Shown here: positions 9,402 to 20,269 of the stretch, one piece after another
Position numbering within the stretch: position 1 is the first letter of the stretch
Layout: each line of letters starts with the position of its first letter
Assembly (NCBI RefSeq): GCF_035046485.1
Contig: NC_085138.1
Location: forward strand, 326,488,129 to 326,552,128
Source: Aedes albopictus
Lineage: Eukaryota > Arthropoda > Insecta > Diptera > Culicidae
Reading direction: 5' to 3'
Length of the DNA: 64,000 bases
Translations under genes and position numbers: made by a program
The notes under the pieces: generated by a model
Seen by the model: the letters and a program-made list of their open reading frames with translations, nothing else
The model's database searches: none
Told to the model about the DNA's origin: nothing

Positions 9402-9775
9402 GTAAGCCCCAGGATCTGGATGCCATCCATCAAGACGTTCGAGAAGTGAAAGCCTCCCTGAAGAAGCTTCTGGATCACATCTTCTCACGTAAAGCTGACT
9501 GTGATACGCCACATTCGAGAGCTCCGAACGGAGTGCACCCAGGAGCAGCTGTCACCCCCACCGGACATGTCACTGCCTACCTGCCACTGGTTTTGGCAGA
9601 CTTCCCAGCCGGAGCTTCAGCAGTAGCAGCACCAGCAGTCCATTCGTCCCCCGTTGCTACGGTTCCACTGACAGGAGCTCATCCTAGCGGAACCGTTAAG
9701 CTGGCACTGCCGGCACTTCCCGCCTACCAGCCGCCACAGTGTCCGGTGTGTCGAAGTGATAGCTTCAAGAAGTGA
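9402..9775 (+). CDS. Terminal coding exon of an unidentified host gene
   Basis: The frame opens straight after a strong acceptor (pyrimidine tract, cacacag/). Its first full codon is at 9404, and it reads KPQDLDAIHQDVREVKASLK onward to a TGA at 9773-9775, about 123 residues. The N-terminal 30 residues are charged and heptad-like, probably a short coiled coil. The middle (residues 45-110) is alanine-, proline- and valine-rich low complexity. The tail carries CPVC, a possible half zinc site, and ends SFKK. Codon use is GC-rich, unlike the AT-rich surroundings, and AATAAA signals follow within 50 bases. These points favour a real gene whose upstream exons lie to the left. I do not recognise the family. 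There is no in-frame ATG near the start, so it cannot be a complete gene by itself. Confidence 0.7.
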
Positions 9776-9840
9776 ATGCTCAGTTGTATTTAATATGTGT
9801 AATAAATTAATTTTAAATAAATAGTATGCAGAGGGGTTTG
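9776..9840 (+). terminator. 3' UTR with poly(A) signals
   Basis: AATAAA occurs at 9801-9806 and 9816-9821, 26-46 bases after the stop codon of the exon. The spacing fits a very short 3' UTR ending near 9840. Confidence 0.6.
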
Positions 9841-9894
9841 AAATGCATCTAATATGATGACTCACATGCTTAGGCAAGGCCCGATTTTGGTATT

Positions 9895-9935
9895 GTCAGA
9901 GTAGGGAAGTGGAACCATCTTGGCAGGGCTTATAC
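9895..9935. repeat. Solo end of a ~200-bp MITE family
   Basis: agggaagtggaaccatcttg plus gcag matches the terminal part of the elements at 18112-18330 and 62702-62901. Only one end is present here, so this is a remnant. Confidence 0.6.
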
Positions 9936-12253
9936 TAGACAGCAGTTGAGTCATGTTGGACATTCCATTAATGAGTGTGTACCGATCATACTGCTAAAAG
10001 GTGCGAACAAGTCATTACATAGTTTTGCAACAACCGAGAGATATCATCCACCATTATTTTCCCAAGCCCTTTCCGGTGTGGGTTTTTTTTTGTGACACGA
10101 ATCATGAATGAACAGCCTTCTGGTGAAACTATCATCTGCCGCTACAGTGTGTTGATGAGTTTATTAGTAGGGTGGAATGGCAATTAGTCAATGAGCTAAC
10201 CTAGAATGTAATGAGTGAATCATACATAACAAAGCCTTACATTATGACAAAAGATCGCTTTTTTGTGAATCATCGGAAACCTTGAGTTTAATAATGGCTT
10301 GGAGGTGTGTATTTTCGTTATCTTGCACTGATAACTATCGGACACTGCTATAAGCTCATTTGAATTAATGGTCGTCAGTTTGAAGCAAATCAAACAATGC
10401 TTCGAGTTAAGATAGGAATAATCGTTTCACCAGTATCATCGCTACTTTCGATGATTGTTCAAAAGTGAATGAAATGTGTAGAGTTCTGAGAAGACTTCAG
10501 TATGAGTTCCCATTTATGAGCATTTGAAAGCATCGCAAATGCATCAATGATACCTTTCAAAACACAAAATTGTTTGATAACGAATTAGATATACTTAGAA
10601 GCTCCTTTCAGATAGAAAGCTTCCAAGATAAACAATCGGCACGTGTATGCAATTTCCTTTCCGTATCGCTTTTCATCTCACCACACCACACAAAATAGAT
10701 GGATGTATGCACATAATACAAATGTGTCATTTTGTGGCCGGTGTCTCTCTCGTCGTAGACAAGATGTCCTTCTTCTTCTCCTTGTGATCTGTGTCCGTAG
10801 AAATAATGTTGCCCACAATGCCAAGAAGCACGTGCGCCCTAGTGATGGTAGTAGTTGAATAGTTCTCTGCATGCCAACCGAGCTAGCTGCTAATGCAAAC
10901 ACAGTGATCCCACAAAAACGAATCACTTGAATATTTACCACTAAGGAAATTAATCACCATTGAATAAGAATTTGTCTAGCGAACCCGATTAATGCAAATG
11001 TCTTTATCGCTGAGACTCTCGAATATGGGACTACCTACTTTCTTTGAAAGGTAAATAGAGCCACGTCTATACTGAAAATCACGTTGATACTGTCGGTAGA
11101 ATAAAATGGTGATTCATAATCGTGGTCATTGTACCTGATTTATAAATTATGGGATCGCTGTTCTCCAGAGGGCAGTCAACGAGATAATTCCTGACTCCCT
11201 CTTTCTTTGTACAAAGCATCGTGCAACCCACACTGCCCATTAAATGCCCATTTTCCTTACTTCACGTAATAAAGCTTTTACGGCACCACCATAAGTTGAA
11301 CCAAGACGATACGATGGTCGATGGGATGTTTTTCTCAAGGATGGCTGGAAACGTGTTGTGTACCTACCTTTTATGTATGCCATAAGGATGTCTATTACCA
11401 TGTCACCATGTCACGTTTGCTTGACCGTTTGATGACCTTACATTAAGCTGTTCCGGTGTGCTGAGCTCATGTCAATCTCAACCCATTTGTCAAGCTCTAT
11501 TCATAATTTCAGATATCAACACCTGAGCACCCATTGTAAACAGTGAAGAGAATTGTCAGACAAAAGAGGCACAAAACAAGCAACAAAGAAGACGCGGCGA
11601 TTATTCTTTATCCCAACCGGTAACAGATAATGACATGATCTCGAAAATTTTTGTTGCAGACAAAACGGAACCTGAATTTGTTGCGTATTTTTCAACTCGT
11701 GAATAATCAATTATTACCAACCCAAAATCAAAACATTTTGATGATACATCTTCAGCAGCGTTGGAGTGTTTACCGACTCGAAGTTACCGCTCGAAAATCA
11801 CAATCCAAGGCTTAAAAATCTCTAAACTCGTGGTGCACGATCTTTGTCCTATTCTGCTCAAGTTGGGACAAACCTATGTCGCATTGGGTACAATGTCGCA
11901 ACAAATTCAGGTTGCGACATTGTCGTTGTTGTTGCGCGATGGTTGAATTTTGATTCACTGATTGTAAACTACAACACATGGACAGATAACTATTCACAGT
12001 GAATCTAAGGCTTGTTGAATTTCCTATTTCAATTCGAATAAAATTTCATGCCAAAAAGAGGTGATTTTGTGCATAAAGTCAGGGCTTGCTCCTTGGCGTT
12101 TGAGATAGGGCCATGGCGGTTTCCGGGAAGTTCCCAGATCGAACAAAAAACAGGGAGTTCTGAGGAGTTCCAGGGCGTTTTAGAGGGTTATTTCAGGAGA
12201 TTTAAGGAGCATTTTGAAGGGCATTCCGTCAGAATTTGCTGACATTTTAAGCC
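9936..12253. other. Gene-free region
   Basis: No coding frame is convincing. Small items seen: a perfect 13-bp hairpin at 11889-11922, and a short G-rich decayed tandem phrase (ggagttc-type, 12115-12230) resembling the old minisatellite at 34.2 kb. The rest could be intergenic or intronic. Confidence 0.5.
11889..11922. repeat. 13-bp perfect hairpin
   Basis: ACAATGTCGCAAC and GTTGCGACATTGT are exact reverse complements separated by an 8-base loop. The hairpin is isolated, with no terminator-like T run and no known binding site recognised. Confidence 0.8.
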
Positions 12254-13280
12254 TTAACCTCCCTTAACTCGCGCGGTCGGTCACCACCGTCAGCACCACG
12301 CTAATGCTGAGTACAAAAAGCGAGATTTTTTAAACGTGCTGTATAAAATACAACAGCGCAATCACTCGGATGTGGACAACTTTTTTGCATACTTTTACTC
12401 ATTTCTTTTGGCCTAGCGGTTGGATATTCAAAATCAGTTTTATCTTGGGGAATAGTTGTCCTATCATATTCATTGTAAGAATCGACTAGCTCAGGGTGAA
12501 TCTATGACAAAAGGTCGAAAGACATAAAGTCGAATGGGGCAAAAAGTTAAATAGACTAAAGTCAAATTGGAAGACATGAAAAAGTGATCAGAATTCGACG
12601 GCGAATCAGAACGGTGATTGAAATTGCGGTAAAAAATAGAACCAGTGCTATCAAAATTATTCAACAATTTCAGTTAGGAAAGTATTTACTAGAACTTGCA
12701 TTACCTATACTGCCGTTATACGCCCGATTGTCCCATGTTATATGGGAATCCCATATAACATGGAACAACTATGCGTAGAACGGCAGTATACCTATGCAGC
12801 AATTTATTACCGTATTGCAATAGATGCTCAAAAATGATAGAAAGTAATGTTATTCATCAAGTTAAATGTAGAAAACAATATTTCTTAAAAGAACAGTAAA
12901 TGGGTAGAAAAAGGATCAATCATAGATTGAAATATTGTCATTTGCAACTCCAATCATTACATACAGCGATTTTGTAAAGCCAAACAGTCTTTGAATTAGC
13001 GAAGGACGAATCTCTGGGTATTATATGAGCAAATAAAACGAAATTATTCACTTATGCAGTATAATTAATAGAAACCACCTATCAATCCAAGAGGTGATGA
13101 TCACTAAGCCTATTCCGTCAATGAATATTTCTGCGGTATAGTTAGAAAGAACAGCTATTAACCCTCGAGCAATCGCGCTGTTGTATTTTGTACAACACGT
13201 TTAAAAAAACTCGCTTTTTGTATTCAGCATTAGTGTGGTGCTGGCGGTGGTGCCTAACCGCGCGAGCTACGGAAGATTAA
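12254..13280. mobile_element. TTAA-flanked foldback element (piggyBac-like signature)
   Basis: TTAA stands at both borders (12254-12257 and 13277-13280). Inside it the ends pair over about 120 bp: CTCGCGCGG near the left end, CCGCGCGAG near the right. Longer blocks pair too, such as gctttttgtattcagcatta against its complement. TTAA target sites are the hallmark of piggyBac-type transposition. No transposase is present, so this is a non-autonomous relative at best. Length is 1,027 bp. Confidence 0.75.
12709..12788. mobile_element. 80-bp near-perfect palindrome with target duplication
   Basis: The two 40-base halves are reverse complements with only a few mismatches; ends are ACTGCCGTT and AACGGCAGT, centre ccatgttatatggga/tcccatataacatgg. 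TACCTAT flanks it on both sides (12702-12708, 12789-12795). It lies inside the TTAA foldback element. It is either a tiny MITE or a hairpin of miRNA-precursor size. Confidence 0.75.
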
Positions 13281-13850
13281 AAATAAGAAGGCAAAATTTC
13301 TGATTGAAAAATAAGTACCTAAGAGTCAACAATGATTTCAATAACAAAAGTTAAAAGAACAGCCTATAGATTTAAGGAGAAATAATTTCTGATCAAAAAA
13401 TCAAACTAAATTGCCAATAAATAGTACATTAACATAACTTAAAAGAGCAGTCTATGAATAAAAGAAGGACAAATTTCCTATAGAAACGTTAGTGGCTGAA
13501 ATACATATAATTTACAGCGATAACAAAGGTTTTTTTGCGACCCACCACTAACCCCCACACCAAAAAGCTCCGTTGAACCGTAGTGGACGCAACTAAATTA
13601 ACAAAATTGACAAAAAAACGAACAGTGTCAAGGTGTAGTGCAAATTCAAATGAATTACTGAAGATCCAGTGAAAATAAGCTTTCCTTTTAAGGATCCATT
13701 TAACTAAACGATAATTACAATTAATACATTAATATTAACAATGGAAGCTGATTGAATATTTAGACTGAATATAACTAGAATTAGATAGATAGTTGATTAT
13801 GTTTCAAAGTAAAAATGTGTTTATGTTACCTTTGTTATGTTGTTTCAATT
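13281..13850. other. AT-rich spacer, probable LINE 3' flank
   Basis: No frame is supported. The part nearest 13850 follows the stop of the LINE relic and may be its 3' UTR. Confidence 0.4.
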
Positions 13851-14579
13851 TTATTTTGAATGTATCGCGTTTAGGTGTTTTAGGTGCTCCGGAAGGGAGT
13901 TGTATTTGAGAGGACCAAAATAGGATAGCTTTGTTTGTCCAAAATTTGTTCGCGCTCTTGATTGTATTAAATTATTGGCTTGTCGTGTACCATGACCGTG
14001 ATTCGCTGTTGTAAAACTAAAATTATGATGCATGCTCTGGTTACGTAGGACATCATGCATAAATAGAGACGATTGCAGTTCAAGTGGAGCACGTATTGGT
14101 AGAACACTGTGCATTGTGCTAGTGTAGAGATGAAGCGTAGGATAAAGGATTGGCAATTGAAATATAAGTTTCAAACATCGATTTTGGAGCACTTGGAGTT
14201 TTACCAAGTTAGATTTACTAGTATGACCGCAACCGCAAGCAATTATAAGATACTGGAAAAGAGAATATATGCAGCCATAATAAAACTTCATTAACGCTTG
14301 CCGCGGAACGAACGGACTCACACGGTATATTATTCCGCATAAAGAAGAGACTTTATTTTCTATACACTTGACATGATATTTCCAGGATAATGTTGAATCC
14401 ATATTAAGACCAAGGTATTTCATTGTAGACACTCTCTCAATAACATCTATGCCAATGCATGGATGATTATGATTTTCCAGTTTTTTTCGTGGACTGTGGA
14501 ACAGCATGTATTTGGTTTTTGAAAGGTTTATTGACAGTAAATCAGCGTTAAAATATTTATTTAAGATTTTCAAGTACCG

Positions 14580-15601
14580 TGTAACGAATTCGGGTGAAGC
14601 TCTCTACTAAAAATAAGCTAAGGCAAGAACTGCGTTTAATCATTTTTATTTCATCTTCTAATTACACTTTTATAGTCTCTAGGAGCGCATCCAGATCCCT
14701 CCATTCAACTTTCTTGGCTCTTCTAACATTCTTCTCCGTGTTTTCGCCAAATTCCCTACTTCCTGTCCTCCAGCTTTCCTCGGGCAGCGACTGTCCGTTT
14801 GGCGAACGGGTTCTCGACGTCCCATTCCATCCTTCGGGGACTACGGTAAATCGCTTCAGCACACAATCTTCGATATTCGTAGCAACTATCGTGCGAGTGT
14901 AGTAGGGTATGTGTTCCATCATTAATCTCACGCTTCCATATTCATCCTATTCGAAAACAAGCGATTGCGACACCGATTGATTCCGTTCTTTTTGTTTTCG
15001 GGGGTGCTCACTTCTAACAAAAAATACAAAAATAAGAAACAAAACAAACAGCGCTTCAATCCTTTGTTTTTCGTACGATGAAATTGGGAGCCACATGCTT
15101 AAGAAGGGAACCAATACCCTATATCACGGGATTTTTCAAGTTAACTCTTGCCTTGTCCAGCTTGAACTGAACTCCCCAACGACATGCTCACTCGTTGGAG
15201 GCTCCGAGCTACCTCCAAGTGACGATCGCGATCGCCGAGACCGGCTAGCACGTCGATGGTGCTCATGCTCTTTCTCACTACTCCCAATTTAACGCATTGC
15301 AACGTATAATTGCTATTACCGATGTTGTATCCGCCACACTAGGTGTTCAGGTAGCAGGAGTCACCCATCTCTTGATCAATACAGGCTAATCTCGATCGGT
15401 GTTTGATCGTAGACGTCGTACCGCTGTGAGTGTGGTTGTATCCAGACCACGCGGCCGATCGGGCTGATGATAGAATGATTACAGGGGTTTTCCAATGGCG
15501 GCGCGCGGAACAATTACAAAACTTTTTTTTTTTAGAATTACGAGTACAATACTAGTTTTCATTACAATTGATGAGTTGTTCAACTGACACATAAATTAAA
15601 A
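14580..15601. mobile_element. ~1-kb LTR-like insertion in the RT relic
   Basis: RT frame stops at this segment on both sides and resumes in register when it is removed. The insert begins TGTAACGAATTCGG. A TTACA occurs at about 15517 and GTAACA at the right border, so TGT...ACA ends typical of LTRs are possible. Duplication at the borders is short and unclear. No protein is encoded. A solo LTR is my best reading. It carries a nested MITE at 14908-15123. Confidence 0.5.
14908..15123 (+). mobile_element. AGGGTAT-type MITE, copy 1
   Basis: About 216 bp, ends GGGTATG and AATACCC, interior aatctcacgc...gggagccacatgctta. Related copies: 56997-57216 (inverted), 58527-58710 and a decayed one at 23235-23450. 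A TA dinucleotide flanks the ends. Confidence 0.8.
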
Positions 15602-16065
15602 CGTAACACCCGTTCAATGTTAAGAATTACGGTTCTGGTATCACTGTGAGGGTAAAAAATGGCCGTATCGTCCGCAAATAGCCTTGGAACTCCAATCAAT
15701 GGTAGTTTGCCAATATCATTGATACAAGTCTAAAACAAAAGAGGTCCAATATTACTCCCCTGTGGTACGCCGACATTAACCGTGCGCAAGGAGCTTTTAC
15801 TATCACCAATAACTACATACTGCTGTCTGTCTTGCAAATAGCTTCGTATTAGATCATTTGCAATGCCTCTTATTCCATTGAATTCCAGCTTTTTTTTAAC
15901 AATATATTGTGGTCCAGCGAAAGCTTTTTTTAAATCAATAAAAAGTCCTCCTACAACACATTTACAATCAATTTTATCAATAAGAAAATCTACCAATTCT
16001 ACTATTGCTGTTGATGTACTGCAGCCTTTTCGGAAACCGTACTGATCTTTATAAAGTACATCATA

Positions 16066-17291
16066 TCTATCTATATATATAAAAATCAGTTTGAAATCCC
16101 TTTGAGGCAACAAAACTCACAAACGGCTGAACCGATTAGGATGGCTCTTGCACGGTTCTATTTGTTTTCATTGTGGCTGTGTTTATATGTACAAAAAGTT
16201 ACAAAAATCAACTAGAAAAGTAACAAAATTGAAAAAGAACTGATTTTCTATGAGCTGGGAAGGAAATCAACACAACCGAAATGAAATCAATCTAGAGTGC
16301 GGTGCTATTTTGAGCTCAACAGTTGTCAAACCACCACAAGACGGCAAGACAAAGTTTGCCGGGACAGCTAGTCTATCTTATCTTATCTATCTATATACAT
16401 AAAAATGAGTTTGAAGTTCCTTTGAGGCAACAAAACTCAAGAACGGATGAACCGATCAGCATGACTCTTGCACGGTTCGGTTCGTATTCGCGGTGGCTGT
16501 GTTTATATGTACAAAAAGTTACGAAAATCATCTAGAAAAGTAAGAAAATTGATAAAGAACTGGATTTCCATGAGCTGGGAAGGAAATCAACGCGACCGAA
16601 ATTAAATCAATCTAGAGTGCGGTGCTGCAATGACCTTGACAGTTGCCAAACCACCGCAACTTGGCAAGACAAAGTTTGCCGGGCCAGCTAGTCTTATATA
16701 AAAATGAGTTTGAAGTTCCTTTGAGGCAACAAAACTCAAGAACGGATGAACCGATCAGCATGACTCTTGCACGGTTCAGTTCGTATTCGTGGTGGCTGTG
16801 TTTATATGCATAAAAAGTTACGAAAATCATTTAAAAAAGTATGAAAAATGAGAAAATACTGATTTTTTATGAGCCGGGAAGAATTTCAGCCTGATTGAAA
16901 CGAAATCAATCTAGAGTGCGTTGCTGCGATGACCTCAATAGTTGTCAAACCACCACAACTTGGCAAGACAAAGTTTGCCGGGACAGCTAGTATATATATA
17001 AAAATGAGTTTGAATTTCCTTTGAGGCAACAAAACTGAAGTATGGATGAACCGATCAGCATCAGACTCTTGCGCAGTTCGGTTCGTATTCGTGGTGGCTG
17101 TGTTTATATGTACAAAAAGTAATCAAAATCAGCTAGAAAAGTAATAAAATTGATAAAGTACTGCTTTCCATGAGCTGGGAAGGAAATCAACACGACCGAA
17201 ATGAAATCAATCTAGAGTGCGGTGCTGTTTTGAGCTCAACAGTTGTCAAACCACCACAAGACGGCAAGACAAAATTTGCCGGGACAGCTAG
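16066..17291 (+). mobile_element. Four head-to-tail Helitron-like units
   Basis: Units span 16066-16371, 16372-16691, 16692-16990 and 16991-17291. Three start with TC, and all four end CAGCTAG. A short hairpin (up to CGGCAA...TTGCCG) lies about 10 bases before CTAG, the 3' signature of Helitrons. The array lies exactly between A (16065) and T (17292) of the host RT. Deleting it restores the frame FYNQYDVLYKDQYGF, with no target duplication, as Helitron insertion predicts. Unit lengths are 306, 320, 299 and 301 bp. No Rep/helicase is encoded, so the units are non-autonomous. Confidence 0.85.
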
Positions 17292-17628
17292 TTGATTATA
17301 AAAATCTGTTATTCTTTTAACGAGTAACTTTTAAATATTTTGTTGAATACATACAGTGTGGAGGCTGAGTTGCGTCATCAGACTTGAAAATTGGTACAAC
17401 TTTGGCCACTTTCAAGCAATTTGGGTAGGTACCAGAAGGAATAATTTGGTTGAACATATGTGAAAAAATATGCGAAAACTTTTGGATGTTATCCTTTAAC
17501 AAACTGGCTGGAAAATTATCCGGGCCATTGCTTTTATTTGTATTAGTTTCTTTTATTATAAAAAATACTTCATTGACATTGAAGGCTGGAGAAAAATTGA
17601 TGGTTCAAATGATGTATATTGTTTAGAG

Positions 17629-18528
17629 CAGTGATTCCCAAAGTGGGCGAAATCAGGCCCAGGGTGGCGAAAACTTGAGTAATCAAAATTGGGGGGCGAA
17701 AATACTAAAAAGGGGGGCGATTTTTTCAATGATTAGAAAACATCAAAAGTATTGAATTATAAGTCGAGAATGTGAACTGAAACTCCTTGACATTCAAGCT
17801 TACAGTTCAAGTTTTGTCTAAGATAATAAAAATGCTGTGACTATTAAACATAAGCACCGACTTAATCCTACAGAATTATTGGTATTTATGTGGGCTCTTT
17901 GGCAAAATTGCTAGACGTATTTCTGAAGGGTTTGTGTGATTCTGGAAATCTAAATAAAAATATATTTGGATATTCCTATAATGGACATTCATGAATCGTG
18001 ATTAACTTTTTGTCAAAATTATGAAAAGAACATATTTTTGCTAATTGATGAGAAAAATTGCGTTTCAACTCGTAGGCGGACTTATTCATGGAATTTCCAA
18101 GCAAAAACATGAATAGGGTCAGGCACCATTTGGGCAGCAGCACATATTTTGGGCACTTGATGCTATAACTCAGTCAATTTCAAACCGATTGACTTGAATT
18201 TTTGCACATGGCTAGATACTGTGCGTAAATATCTGATCGTTTCTCATAAATCAAGTCAACCGGTTCAAAATTGACTGAGTTATAGCAGCAAGTGCCCAAA
18301 TAAGTGCTCCTGCCAAAATGGTTCCAGACCCTATCAGTCGAATTTCAGAACACTTTTCTTATGAAATTTGTATCACAGTGTTTTTCAGACAAGCTTCTCG
18401 GAGGAATTCCAAATTTTACTGCAGTTAATTTGAAAACATACCAGAAATCCTGCGTAAAATTCCTGCGGCGAAAATATTTTTTTGAAGCTCTAAGGGGGCA
18501 ATACCTCCTAAAAGTTTGGGAAACATTG
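17629..18528. mobile_element. hAT-type element, 900 bp, non-autonomous
   Basis: Terminal repeats CAGTGATTCCCAAAG and TTTGGGAAACATTG are flanked by a perfect 8-bp direct repeat GTTTAGAG (17621-17628 and 18529-18536). Short inverted ends plus an 8-bp duplication define hAT. No transposase frame survives. It interrupts the LINE RT relic and itself carries a nested ~220-bp MITE at 18112-18330. Confidence 0.93.
18112..18330. mobile_element. Nested ~220-bp MITE (gctataactcagtcaa family)
   Basis: Ends gggtcaggcaccatttgggc and its imperfect complement near 18305-18330 (caaaatggttccagacccta). Internally gctataactcagtcaattt pairs with aattgactgagttatagc. Same family as 62702-62901 and the fragment at 9895. 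Confidence 0.75.
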
Positions 18529-18622
18529 GTTTAGAGGATCAACTATGGAAGTTTTCGGTATTTTTTCAGCGAGTTTGATTCCAACAGTTGCGAAATATCC
18601 CATGCAGGCATGGGAATGAGAC

Positions 18623-18755
18623 TTTTTGCCTTTCTCGTACACCAAGGTGTACCGAAAGGCTATATGTTCACTCCAAAAATGAAATTCTGATAGAGCCCCC
18701 GGAGGGGCAAGTTTCATATACCAATCGACTCAGCTCGACGAGTTGAGATGATGTC

Positions 18756-18786
<31 letters not shown>

Positions 18787-19985
18787 GTGTGTATGTGTAC
18801 AAAAAAAGGTCACCTCACTTTTAGACAGTTAATATCAACCGATTTTAACGATCAACGGCTTATTCGACGCAGAATCCGGTCCCATTGTTTCCTATTGAAA
18901 ATGGTTCGGATCGGTCCAGCCGTTTCGGAGTTATGGCCATTTAGGTGTTCCGGATCGGTACCCCTGGAAGGGAACAAACATGAACATGCACCAAACCCAT
19001 GCATGCGACCCATCAAACCACGGCATTTACGATTATCTGAAGAACGGTGAGCAGGAAAATAGTCTTAGACCATATCTGAACCGGTAATGTTCCGGAACCG
19101 CTTGCAGATGTCCCACCGGAAGTGGCCGAATATAAAAGAGTACCAAACCCATGCATGCGACACATCAAACAGCGGCATTTTCGATAACCTGATGAACGGT
19201 TAGCAGGAAAACAATATTAGTCCATATCTAAACCAGTAGTGTTCCGGAACCGGTTCCGGGGGTCCCGGCGGATGTGGCCAAATAAAAAAGTGTACCCAAC
19301 CCATGCATGCGATACAACAAATAACGGCTTTTCTGATAACCTGATGACTGGTTATCAAAGAAATAGGTTAGGAACACATTAGAGACAGCCGGTTGTATTC
19401 CGGAACCAGTTCTGGGTATCGCGCCGGAAATGGCCAAATATAAAAGTGAACCAAACCCATGCATTCGACACATCAAACAGCGGCTTTTTCGATAACCTGA
19501 GAAACGGTAAGCAGGAAAACAGTATCAGACCATATCTGAACCGGAAATGTTCCGGATGTCCCACCGGAAGTGGCCAAATATAAAAGAGTACCAAACCCAT
19601 GCATGCGACACATTAAACAGCGGCATTTTCGATAACCTGATGAACGGTTAGCAGGAAAACAATATTAGTCCATATCTCAACCAGTAGTGTTCCGGAACCG
19701 GTTCCGGGGGTCCCGGCGGATGTGGCCAAATATAAAAGAGTACCAAACCCATGCATACGATACAACAAATAACGGTTTTTCTGATTACCTGATGACTGGT
19801 TATCAAAGAAATAGGTTAAGACCACATTAGGGACAGCCGGTAGTTCCGTAACCAGTTCCGGGTGCCCCTCCGAAAGCGGCTAAATATATGCGACAGAGCA
19901 AAGCTAGGATTTCTTGATAACCTCATGAACGTTAGCAAGCAGGTTCAGACCGGTGAAAAAAATGTTTTACGCATATGGTCAAATC
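18623..19985. mobile_element. Repeat element, copy 2 (end A ... 153-bp array), truncated
   Basis: Left border TTTTGCCTTTCTCGTACACC (end A), then a TG microsatellite (18755-18800), the conserved ccgtttcggagttatggcca module and at least five tandem units. Anchors (ggaagtggcc type) fall at about 19119, 19271, 19427, 19569 and 19721, spacing 142-156 bp. No end B is found on the right, so this copy is truncated near 19985. It is inverted relative to copy 1. Confidence 0.75.
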
Positions 19986-20269
19986 TCAACCGTTACGTAG
20001 TAATTGAACTTTACATGTTTTTGACTTTGCTTGTCTCAAACTGCCTATAACTTGAAAATGGTCAAACTTATCGCATTTGAAAGATTATTAAAGTAGCTAC
20101 CAAAAAAGATCTTGGAATCTATTTGTTTAGTTAGATAACTAAAGCTAAAAAGCTCGAAAGTAATGTTTTGCCTTTCTCGTACACTTAGTGTACTACAAAA
20201 CTATATGTCCACTCAAAAACCGATTTTTCGAAAAAAGGCTCGGAGGATCAGTTCAACGAATTAAGATTA

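Larger units (their letters stand above)
13851..18616 (-). pseudogene. Decayed LINE reverse transcriptase, split by three insertions
   Basis: Four minus-strand pieces belong to one RT. 18529-18616 carries VGIKLAEKIPKTS. 17292-17628 carries NGPDNFPASLLKD and VAKVVPIFKSDD. 15602-16065 carries KDQYGFRKGCSTSTA, FIDLKKAF, VPQGSNIGPLLF and LFADDTAIFY. 13851-14579 carries NLSKTKYMLFHSPRKK, MKYLGLNMDSTLSW and the thumb region to HLKHLNAIHSK. The order matches fingers, palm and thumb of a CR1/Jockey-type RT. The pieces rejoin in frame across two insertions (16066-17291 and 14580-15601). Independent decay is also present: a TAG at 15730 just after GPLLF and a frameshift near 17590. It is non-functional. 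The clade is not certain. Confidence 0.85.

Noticed and set aside
18748..19050. 100-codon frame starting with a Cys/Val run
   Set aside because: The start is the TG microsatellite and the rest is the conserved module of a repeat element.
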